DNA of 64,000 nt from Ipomoea triloba (Eukaryota > Streptophyta > Magnoliopsida > Solanales > Convolvulaceae). Below the pieces are notes generated by a model. The model was given only the letters and a program-made list of their open reading frames with translations, was not told where the DNA came from and ran no database searches. This document shows, piece after piece, positions 11,390-20,066 of the stretch. Each line of letters opens with the position of its first letter. Positions within the stretch are counted from its first letter, which is position 1. A program made the translations under genes and the position numbers. The stretch spans positions 22,914,561 to 22,978,560 of the forward strand of contig NC_044929.1 in assembly GCF_003576645.1 (NCBI RefSeq), read 5' to 3'.

Positions 11390-12152
11390 AAATTATTGCA
11401 ATCGTTATACCCTGCACCACGGTGCACATAGCAATGTGCACCACGTATGTAAAACGACGTCGTTTCGGTGTTAGTAGACGCGGATGCGAATGATTCAGAG
11501 AATTCATTATCTATAATACACATAATCATTGTCTATAATACACAGAACGTTTGCCTAGAATACACAGAATATTTGCCTAGAATACACATAATATTGACAT
11601 AAAATACACAGATGTTAGTGGACGCGAATGACTCTAGGGAATTCATTATCTATAATACACATAATTATTATATAGAATACACAGAATGTTTGCCTAGAAT
11701 ACACAGAACGTTTGCCTAGAATACACAGAATGTTTGCCCATAATACACATAATATTGACGCAAAATACACAGAACTCATCCTCCTAACATTCGAATGCAC
11801 AAACACATCACAACTTGTGTTAATAACATGAATACACATAATATTTTCACAAAATACACATAACTCATCCTCCTAAACATTCAAATGCACAAACACATCA
11901 CAACATGTGTTACTAACATGAAATCACAACATGTGTTACTAACATGAATACACATAACGGTTGCCTATAATACACAGAACGATTGCCTAGAATACACAGA
12001 ATGATTGCCTGGAATACACAGAATATTAACATAAATACAGAGACCGGTCGAAATGGAAACATGATTTTCAAAAAAAACGGACGATTAGTTTACAATGCTC
12101 AAAACGACGTCGTTTAGGTACGTGGTGCACAGTATAATTTGCCAAATTATTG
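11390..12152. mobile_element. Mutator-like MITE with 9-bp target duplication
   Basis: The element body at 11399-12143 is flanked by a perfect 9-bp direct repeat AAATTATTG (11390-11398 and 12144-12152), the duplication length typical of Mutator-like elements. Its ends are inverted repeats: TTATAC, TGCACCACG and AAACGACGTCGTTT occur on the left (11405-11464) and on the opposite strand at the right end (12105-12137). The interior is a tandem 22-bp array, listed separately. There is no transposase frame, so it is non-autonomous. Confidence 0.82.
11514..12030. repeat. 22-bp tandem motif array inside the MITE
   Basis: About 15 copies of a 22-bp unit beginning AATACACA(G/T)A and usually ending TTGCCTAG are arranged in short runs. 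The runs are broken by longer units carrying CTCATCCTCCTAA and CACAAACACATCACAAC. Several consecutive copies keep exactly 22-bp spacing. The array has no cas-like context and is not a CRISPR. Confidence 0.85.
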
Positions 12153-13138
12153 TTTTATAAATTGGATTTCAGTTGTTTTGTGATATAGCATTGGGCCTTT
12201 GGCCTTTTTCTGGCCCAGGTTTGGTGCAGTATTTTACGGAGTAATTAATTTGGATGGCACCCTTTCAAAAAATCTTCAGTTGGTAATTAATACTATATGA
12301 TAACAGCATCCAAATGGACTTAAAAAGATTACATATACTTTTTAGCTCGGGCTTAACTCACTGGTTTAGTAAGCAGTATTTAAGAGAAGAGATTAAGGTT
12401 CATACATCAACAGCAACAAAGTTTCATATCCACGGGCATTTGATCATATCTGTTTAGCTATTGAGTCACCATGATTTACATTCGTATGGCCGGCCTTGGG
12501 GATTAGGAGAAGATTACATATACTCTTGTAGCTAGTACATTAAATTTCTACTTTCCTTAAGTTTGAAAACTCTCGAGTTGTAACCGCAATCAAGCCAAAT
12601 TCATACTTTCATTGTTTAAATTCGCGAGATGTGTCCACAATCAAGCTATATTCATACTTCCATTGTTACGTTCAAACTCACGAGGTGTGTCCACAATCCA
12701 GCTAAATTCATACTTTCATTGTTTACTCCTCATTTATAAATTTATTTTGTGTTAGTTAACTGATAATGTTATTATTTTGAACATTCGAGAAGATCAGACA
12801 ACTGATTAAATCTATGATATTATAATCTAAACTCATATAGCAGTATCACTCGATTACGTATGTGCACATAACACCTGCCCATTTTAAGTATATTTTTCTC
12901 TACTAAGAAGCAAAATCAAATGAAGGCTACACGAACCAATACATCAAAATGCTAATAAGATCAAAGTTACGTTCTGTCAAATTCAGCTGGGAGAGATCAG
13001 AATTCGAAAAAGTAAACTTATGTAGTGCATCGTAAGTCAATATATATGCACTTGCATTTCCCTCTTTATAGATATGATGAATCCAATAACTCATTATGGA
13101 AGATTCGAGTTTAATCACGGTGAAGAAATTAAGCAAAT

Positions 13139-13179
<41 letters not shown>

Positions 13180-13565
13180 ACCTTCTAATTTTCAAGCTTT
13201 ATGCAGAGAAAATATTCCAAATGGTAATAATTAACAACACTAAGAAGTAAGAACGCAACGACATGGGAATGAGAGAGTAATTTATTTGATTAATAATCTA
13301 TCACAACAACAAGCGTTACAAGATCGATATGGATGATGATCCATATATATATATATATATATAGTATATATATCCTAATGCCACAACGTTACATCATAGT
13401 TGGATCGAAAAACCAAAAAGAAAAGAAAAGAAAAAAAGCGCAGATTAAGGTAGTTAATTAACAGACTGCAAAACACAAAAACTGTAAGTAGTATGTATGT
13501 ATATATGTAAACACGTACAACTTAGGTTGCTCCTAGCTACCGCCGCCGGCGGCGGCGGACGGCGG
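12153..13565. other. Intergenic and LTP-gene 3' flank
   Basis: No gene is seen. A three-copy tandem repeat occupies about 12575-12730, each copy containing CAATC(A/C)AGC(C/T)A and TTCATACTT(T/C)CATTGTT. Two AT dinucleotide tracts lie at 13142-13178 and 13342-13362. The last few hundred bases before 13566 probably include the 3' UTR of the minus-strand LTP-like gene. Confidence 0.55.
13142..13178. repeat. (AT)n microsatellite
   Basis: Uninterrupted AT dinucleotide tract of about 18 repeats. A second, shorter tract lies at 13342-13362. Confidence 0.95.
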
Positions 13566-14177
13566 CTATGGCAGTTTGAGTCTGGAACCGCACTGGAACG
13601 TGACGGTGCAGGTGTCGTCGACCCTGACGGTGTACCTGTGGAGCGGCCGGGACAGGAACGGCGGCAGGTGAACCAGCAAATCGCACACGCACTCGTCGTC
13701 GACTTCCTTGAGCCACCGGCAGCAGTCCTGCTGCACATCGGACTCGTGGTGGTGCCGGCGCCGGTGCCTCCGGTGCTGCCCCTCCCCGCTCCTCCGTCCT
13801 CGGCCGCCGCCATCCTGGTGGTGGTGCCGGCCGCCGCCGTCCTGCTGGTGGTGCCGGCCGCCGTCCTGGTGGTTCCGGTCGCCGTCATGGTGATGACGGC
13901 CGCCGCCCTCCGGCGGGGAGTGGTGGCGGCGGTGGTGGTCGTCGACGTCGCTCGAGTAAACCGAAGACTGCGGTGACGGCGGGGAACGGTGGTGCGGCGT
14001 GGGCGTGTAGGGCAGGAACGCGCACGCGTGGTTCACGAGCGTGAACTGCGACGTGCAGAGCGGGCGGTTGGGTATCACCGGCATCACCGGCATCCACTTG
14101 CTCTCCGCCGCGTGACACACCACCAACAACACTAACAGAAAACCCGTTTTCAACATTACATTCTTTCCCTCCATCAT
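13566..14177 (-). CDS. 8-cysteine LTP/inhibitor-like secreted protein, His-rich insert
   Basis: The single-exon 203-residue frame starts with a hydrophobic signal peptide (LKTGFLLVLLVVCHAAES, about residues 9-26). The mature part carries the eight-cysteine pattern of the plant lipid-transfer/2S-albumin/amylase-inhibitor superfamily: C41, C52, CC 152-153, CVC 163-165, C190 and C196. The spacings C1-C2, C4-C5, C6-C7 and C7-C8 are normal for the family. The C2-C3 loop is not: it is 99 residues instead of roughly 10-20. Residues 60-150 of this loop are rich in His, Gly, Arg, Asp and Pro (RHHHQDGGGR-type repeats). The protein is probably exported to the cell wall, and lipid or metal binding are inferences. 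The ATG at 14177 is followed by a second at 14174; either could be used. Overlapping plus-strand frames are GC-rich shadows. Confidence 0.8.
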   Translation of the reverse strand: MMEGKNVMLKTGFLLVLLVVCHAAESKWMPVMPVIPNRPLCTSQFTLVNHACAFLPYTPTPHHRSPPSPQSSVYSSDVDDHHRRHHSPPEGGGRHHHDGDRNHQDGGRHHQQDGGGRHHHQDGGGRGRRSGEGQHRRHRRRHHHESDVQQDCCRWLKEVDDECVCDLLVHLPPFLSRPLHRYTVRVDDTCTVTFQCGSRLKLP

Positions 14178-14230
14178 TTCGTAAATATTAATGTTTTATG
14201 ATACATACTAACAAACAACCCCCCACCCAC

Positions 14231-14238
14231 GTTATATA
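14231..14238 (-). promoter_or_regulatory. Probable TATA box of LTP-like gene
   Basis: On the minus strand this reads TATATAAC, 54 bases upstream of the start codon at 14177. It would give a short leader of about 25 bases. Only position and sequence support it. Confidence 0.4.
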
Positions 14239-14239
14239 C

Positions 14240-14909
14240 AATTACAAATATTAATCATTCATAAGCTTTTCATGTTCTCTCGATTAGGTCGCCGGACCAG
14301 TAGAACAAATTATCATAAAGATTAAAGAATGTGGATTATAATTTGGTATGTGTTTGTAGCAGATCTTATTAGCTCATCCATCTTGCATGAACATTAATTT
14401 TCTTTCTCTATAAACCAATCATTATATTCCACTCTTTTCTTTAATATATTTTTAGGTAACTAAAACACTCCTAAATTCAAATCAATCCCAAAATTATATT
14501 TGACAATGTTATGGCCTGGGTCACGTTATTACACGTAACTATAAGATAACAAGAATCTTCACAAACATATAACGTTTCAAACCTAGAAGTGATCAAGATT
14601 CATAGAGAAGCTAAGAATGAGAAATCAGTTTTGTAATATGTTAATTACACAAAACTCTGTACAATCTATCTTTTCCCTATGGTACAAGAAAAATCAGATT
14701 TACTGACTGATAAAGTTCATGATGATGATCGAATATGTATTTCAGTGTTTTCTTGAGGTAGTACAAAATCGACATTAATTCTCTACTGTATTTTTTTGTA
14801 GTGGCCCGGGGAGTGTATTTCAGGGATGCAGATAGCCTTGTACTGTACATGGCTACACTACCTGTATGATGAGCTAGTCTAGTGCTATATATGTATGTAT
14901 ATATTGAAT
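14240..14909. other. Spacer between LTP-like and DVL genes
   Basis: AT-rich sequence that should hold the promoter of the LTP-like gene and the 3' UTR of the DVL peptide gene, both on the minus strand. No other coding signal is seen. Confidence 0.55.
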
Positions 14910-15056
14910 TCAGTCATGCCAGCAGAGGAGCAGCACCGTGCATCTCCAGATTATGTAGAGCCGCGCCCTCTGCTCTCGAATCTGCTTCGACCCGGCCCGC
15001 CATGGCCGGAGCTTGGAGCCTCCTCGGAGAGACGAAGACATGGAACCGGCTGCCAT
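14910..15056 (-). CDS. DVL/RTFL (DEVIL/ROTUNDIFOLIA-like) small peptide
   Basis: This 48-residue protein starts at the ATG at 15056 (MAAGSMSSS). It ends in the hallmark RTF domain: [12 protein letters not shown] followed by TVLLLCWHD at the C-terminus. DVL/RTFL peptides are plant-specific, plasma-membrane associated, and restrict polar cell proliferation when over-expressed. The conserved pattern (basic stretch, RxYIIRRC, hydrophobic LLC, W or S, HD end) is present, with W in place of the usual first R of RRC. The frame is open further upstream to an ATG at 15116, but the added [16 protein letters not shown] is unlike the family and is probably leader. A minus-strand TATA-like CATATAAAA lies at 15205-15213. 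Confidence 0.85.
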   Translation of the reverse strand: MAAGSMSSSLRGGSKLRPWRAGSKQIREQRARLYIIWRCTVLLLCWHD

Positions 15057-15116
15057 ATATCTTAGAGGGTTGTTGTTGTAGTAACAGAAGAATTGAAGAA
15101 GAAGAAGAAAAGCCAA

Positions 15117-17287
15117 GAACTGCTTAATTAGCTTAGCTTGTTAGTTGAAGCTAATTAAGGTTTGTTTGTTGGGTTGATGATGAGAGATGGGAGTTTTGGG
15201 GGGGTTTTATATGGGAGAAAGGGGAAGGGAGGGGAAGATATTGGAAGGGGCAATGTGTGGTGGAGGCTAAGGAGAGGGCTTTGTTGTAGACTGAACTATT
15301 TAGTGGCAAACAAAGAGTTTATATGGTTTTGTCTGCTTAATTGCCAACTAGGACTGAAAGGGACTTGTTATCAACTTGGGCAGGGTAGAGGGCCATCACT
15401 GTCTCATTCATGCATTCTTCTCTTCAAACAATGCATTTATGTGCCCCATTCATTATTTCTCTTTTTAGTTAATGCATGCACTCGTTTTTGGTAACCAAAT
15501 ATATTTTTAACAATGTGCTGTCTTGTATGTTTTTGTTATTATTATTTTTGGTATACATGAATGGTTCAATTTAAAACTTGTACAAAAATTCATATTATAC
15601 AAGGATCCGATGACGAACGAGTGTGTAAACTTATTGGCCATAATATATGGTTTTCGTTCTGACGTCTACGTGTGCAAATGATTAATAGAGATTGAGTTTG
15701 CTCTATCAAACACATGTATAGAGAAGTAATATAATGAATATGTGTTTAAGAAGCCGGCCCTATCCCAGTCCCCACTAGCAGCCCGCAACAAGCTATAGCT
15801 AGTTGGCCAGAATACTTGATCTTCATCCTCTCGGTCTGATCTACGCATAATTAATAGAGATTGAATCTGATTACTCTTATCAAACACATACATAGAGAAG
15901 CAATAAATAGGTATGCAAATTGGGGGCCGGGACGTAGATCTTCTCAGCCTACACACATGCATTTTTTGCAACCCCTAGAGTTTTAAAAGTCTATTGATTA
16001 TAAACGTTATTTAGGCCCCCATTTTTTTTGACGATACTCGCTGTTTAAAAGTGGTATAATAGTTTGCAAATCACATAAGAAAGATAAGCGGGTACTAGAA
16101 AGATCCTGTGTGACAAGTCAACCAAGAGGGGGTTGGTAATTATCAAATTAAATTCGTGTTCTTCTAATATGATAATCATACTTCACCTACTCCATCACTC
16201 TTTTTATGCTTAAAAACAATAAGTATATATTATTGATTTATTGATAGTATTTTAATTAATGAAGTTGGTGATAGAGTCGGGCAAAGAGGAGCAGAAAAAC
16301 AGGAAATATTTTTCCTAATAATAAGCAAATATTTTACACATTTTGGGAACGTAGAGACAAACACATATGGAACTGTTATGGACTGTCATGAAAACGTACG
16401 ACATAACGTGAGAGACTACGCGAAAATAACTCTTTTTTAATATGAAATTATTTAGTTCTCCCTATAAACACACATGCAATCCTATGGTCCATTTTATAAC
16501 TTCCAACTTGCAATATTCAAAATTTCAAATTACTTTTTTTTAAACATAATTTCTAATAATTTAAAAATTTCTTTTTCGTAACTAATACATTTTTAATGTA
16601 CTTTTGAGTTTACATGTAAACCTTATAAATAAATAAATAAATAATACTAATTTAATTAATAAAAATAAGTTTTTTTATGCATATGGTAATGGTATTCCTC
16701 TAAATTAAAGTGATTAAAAAATTCATTTATTAAGAATTGATTTTCAATCATAATTTTTAAAAAATTTCACCATATTTTAGAAGTTAAAATTTTGAAATTT
16801 CACCACATTTATAATTAACTCCACTAATTAACTTTTTTTTTTTTTTTGGGTGAAACTGCCCTGCTGAACGCAGGTATTAACTGAATGTTCTGAATGCATT
16901 ATTGTAATCAATCATAGGAATAAATTAAGACTTATACCTTCAATAATTATTTAAAAAAAAAATTGTTTGTTTTTAAAATTTGAAACGTGTACATGAACAA
17001 TGAAATTGTGTTGACAGAATCGTCCGAGCCTTATCCTGAGCGGACACCAACATCGCCGTGGAAGAACGTTGTCGACATCTCACCTGATTTTTGTCCCTAC
17101 TACTGTCTGCTATTCAGTGGAAGTCCCAATTAGAACATGCCACTTGTCAGCTCACCTATCCCAACCCCCTTCACTATTTGGTCTACACACTTTATTATTG
17201 GGCATGCATTATATGTTCTAAGAAATTTGCAGTCAAATTGCTCAAATAATCGGTAACTACAAAGTTCCAAGTTTAATTTTAAAAAAA
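15117..17287. other. Intergenic, no gene seen
   Basis: The first part (15120-15300) is G/A-rich on the plus strand and probably contains the leader and promoter of the DVL gene. Diverged direct repeats containing TTAATAGAGATTGA and TATCAAACACAT lie at 15681-15735 and 15850-15905. The remainder is AT-rich with A/T runs. A patch near 17010-17110 has more even composition but no long frame. Confidence 0.5.
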
Positions 17288-17571
17288 TTACATTTTATAT
17301 CTTTCAGTTATATTCATAGTATAGATTTAATTCATGAATTATATGTGTGTGACCATCTTTTAACCCCTAAGTTATGTATTAAGTGACGATTTTAGTCATT
17401 GAATGATCAAATCAATCACTTTATTAAGTGGGAAATTTGTGGTAGAAATAGTACCCGAGAGACTAAAATCACCCCTTCATGCATAACTTAGGGGTTAAAA
17501 ATAGTCACGCATATAGCTCAGGTACCAAGATTGTACTTCAGGTATAACTAAAAGATCAAAATTACAATTTT
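17288..17571. mobile_element. Foldback MITE-like inverted repeat
   Basis: The left inner arm reads TTTTAACCCCTAAGTTATG (about 17358-17377) and the right inner arm CATAACTTAGGGGTTAAAA (about 17481-17499), a near-perfect inverted pair. Outer arms ATCTTTCAGTTATA (left) and TATAACTAAAAGAT (right) extend the palindrome, and GATTTTAGTC / GACTAAAATC also pair. The total length is about 284 bp with about 100 bp between the inner arms. No coding capacity. Confidence 0.75.
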
Positions 17572-19679
17572 TCCTAGAGAGAGTTGTTAATTATAAAAAC
17601 TTAAAGTTGATTTATCACTTTATAATCATTTGCATATTAGAGTCACAAGGTGAAGTACCCGGCCACAAGCCATATGTCCTAGCACACATCTATATCTAAA
17701 ATTAAAGCAAGAGTAGGGTGTAGTTCATCTGTTCCACCGAAAGCTCCTATCTCTCAACAAATATCACTTGGGTGAGCAGTTATGCTTCGTCATAAAATAG
17801 ATTGATTGATCCAATCCTCGTTCTTTTCTAGTATACCAGCCCTATATCTCTTACATACAAAGAAAGACAAGGCGAGAAAGAAGTAACCATAAGCCGATAC
17901 CGTTTACCTCCTTGTGACGCTTTATCAACTAGAGTCACAAAGTGAGCTCCACCTAAAAAAAGGGCACTGCTGAAGTCACACATACGATCCCTCGAATAAT
18001 TTACCTTTTTGACATTGTACAAACAGTAAAACCCTAATTAAACATCCTGGTACCACATAATGATATACATACTTAATAAGAACCTTGGTCTTATCATATA
18101 TGATTATATATCTTATTCATGAACCATAATTCACACCACCCCACCAAACACTTTAATTTGGTGGGTACGTACAGTATGTGTCATAGCTATATGTATATTA
18201 TCTTGGAGCTAATAAAGCCAAACTCCATAATCAAGAATTGGTCTTTAATGAGCCCATCCATTCAGTCATAATCACAGACCACATGCTTGCCGGCCACATA
18301 TGATTGCCGGCGGGGACAATCCAGTTTCCAGTCATTTCTTTACAGATCAGATCAGATCATCACTCCGTTGTTGCAGACGGACGCCAACTCGCTTTCGCCG
18401 GTCCACGGAAATATTGTGGCGTCGCCGTCGCGAGAATGACGCGTGTCGTGGCCCATGGCTAAAGGCTCAATATGGAGTCAAAGTCGCACGTGAAGGCTGT
18501 TGCGTTAAAGCGCGGCATGAGAATGGCTTCCGAGCCTTATCTACTATGCCCAACCCCCCCTCATATGGGGGCATATATATCAATAACCACTATGATGGAT
18601 TTTAATAACTCATGTGGCCCGAATTACCAAACTTGATTATGTAAGGGATAACTAGATATAAGAGATATGTAATAATTGGAAAATTAAGGTATATATATAT
18701 CACAGATAAGAGATAAAGTTATTACAATTCTGAGAACCGTGTAATAACAAGACAAGTATGTTCTTAGGACAAGATAGATGGGTAGGCTTTCCCTCAACAA
18801 GACACAATGGGGTGATTTTATATTCTAAATTGACCCTAACTACCCCAGAGAATATGGTGAGGAGTTACAACTGCCTTGGACCGCAAAAAACGCCGCAAGA
18901 CTCGAACCAAAGTGAAGACCCTTCACTTGGCCAAACACTGGGCTCGACCGAGTGCCGACCTCGACCTACCTCGGCTGAGGAGGCCGACCTTGGCCAAGAT
19001 GACGGACCACGGCCGAGGTAGCCCACCACGTGGGCAACCTCGGCTGAGGAGGTCGACCTTGGTTGAGACGGCGAACCTCGGCCAAGGTGGTCCACCACGT
19101 GGCTAAGCGCTGAGCTCGGCCGTACGGCCGACCTCATGGCCAAGCCAGGGTCAGTTGGGCTCAATTCCAGGTACCCTCTGGTGCTTCAAACTTGATTCGT
19201 TTCATGTTGTCCCTCTCTGGGTCTATTTGTAATTATTCCATCACACTACTTATAGAAATGTGGGTTTCATGATGCACCTAGAATCACTTATTGGTGAATG
19301 TACAATCAGACATTACAAGTTCTAATTCACATGTCCGAACGAGAAGAGGTCTACTAATTTGTCACGTTTCACAAATTTGATTCTTGATTTTTTTTTTCTT
19401 TAAGTGAGCGGAGAGGATTTTATATCTTTCGATTATCAATATGTCAAATATATATACACACTATTATAGAAAATGAAAATGTGTATTCTTAAATAGTAAA
19501 ACTCTATTATTAGAATGTGTCACATACTCACATTAGGTGGGAGTAAAAAGCCAACATGAATATTCATTAATATAAAAGCTCTATTCTTATATTTTATACT
19601 TTATAATATGAACCATAATTCACTTTGTCTGTTGGAGTGTTTGTAGTTCATAACAACTATGAATGCCAAATCACCCTAA
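17572..19679. other. Intergenic with a GC-rich, repeat-bearing patch
   Basis: A relic related to the SINE tail family (TTTACCTCCTTGTGAC ... TAGAGTCACAA) lies near 17904-17942. From about 18285 to 18600 the sequence is GC-rich but has no recognisable protein. From 18969 to 19106 two 69-bp tandem units occur (listed separately). The rest is AT-rich. Confidence 0.5.
18969..19106. repeat. GC-rich palindrome-bearing tandem repeat (69 bp x 2)
   Basis: Each unit starts with the palindrome CCTCGGCTGAGG and ends near the palindrome CCACGTGG. Further CGGCC(G/A)AGG phrases continue on both sides (18940-19140). The block is much richer in G+C than its surroundings and looks like transposon-derived DNA. 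The open frames crossing it are repeat translations. Confidence 0.65.
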
Positions 19680-20066
19680 CGTACCTTGGAATCACCAACC
19701 AAAATCCGGTCTTCCGGTCTTCTCTTACCTTCTTCTCCGTTCAATTCTCCGTCGTCGCCTCTCTACAGCAACTCGCCGCCGGGCATATATTCCATCCAAC
19801 GCAACACAAACTTCTTTGGTTGGCTGGCTGGCCGGCTTGCCGGAAAGGGCAAAACAAATATATATCTTTTGTGGCTTTATGGATCCGCCATTGATCATTT
19901 GGGACGTTTAGGAGCCATCATACCATTCTGGAATATATATAATTTTTTGCATTATATCTCTCCATCATCTTCCCCTATGTTGTTTTCTTTCCTGGTCTTA
20001 AATTCCATGCATGCATGCATGCATTTTTTTTAGGTCAGTTTTAGGTAGCATTATTTGCAGGCAGAT
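19680..20066 (+). promoter_or_regulatory. Likely 5' leader region of the OSCA1-like gene
   Basis: A C/T-rich stretch at about 19700-19800 (TTCTCTTACCTTCTTCTCCG and similar) resembles a plant 5' UTR. The segment directly before the coding start ends TTATTTGCAG at about 20060, a good 3' splice site preceded by a T run, so an intron in the leader is plausible. A short (GCAT)n run lies at about 20007-20023. The transcription start cannot be placed. Confidence 0.4.

Noticed and set aside
11185..11839. Two minus-strand frames rich in Cys, Ile and Val
   Set aside because: They cross the end of the MITE and its 22-bp array and are repeat translations.
11514..12030. Regular short repeats resembling a CRISPR array
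   Set aside because: The units are directly adjacent without unique spacers, and the array lies inside a plant MITE with target duplications.
13454..13976. Open frames on both strands overlapping the LTP-like gene
   Set aside because: They are shadows of the GC-rich His-repeat coding sequence, with no signal peptide plus cysteine pattern of their own.
18758..19164. Overlapping frames of 76-99 codons in the GC-rich patch
   Set aside because: They translate tandem palindromic repeats and match no protein family that I recognise.
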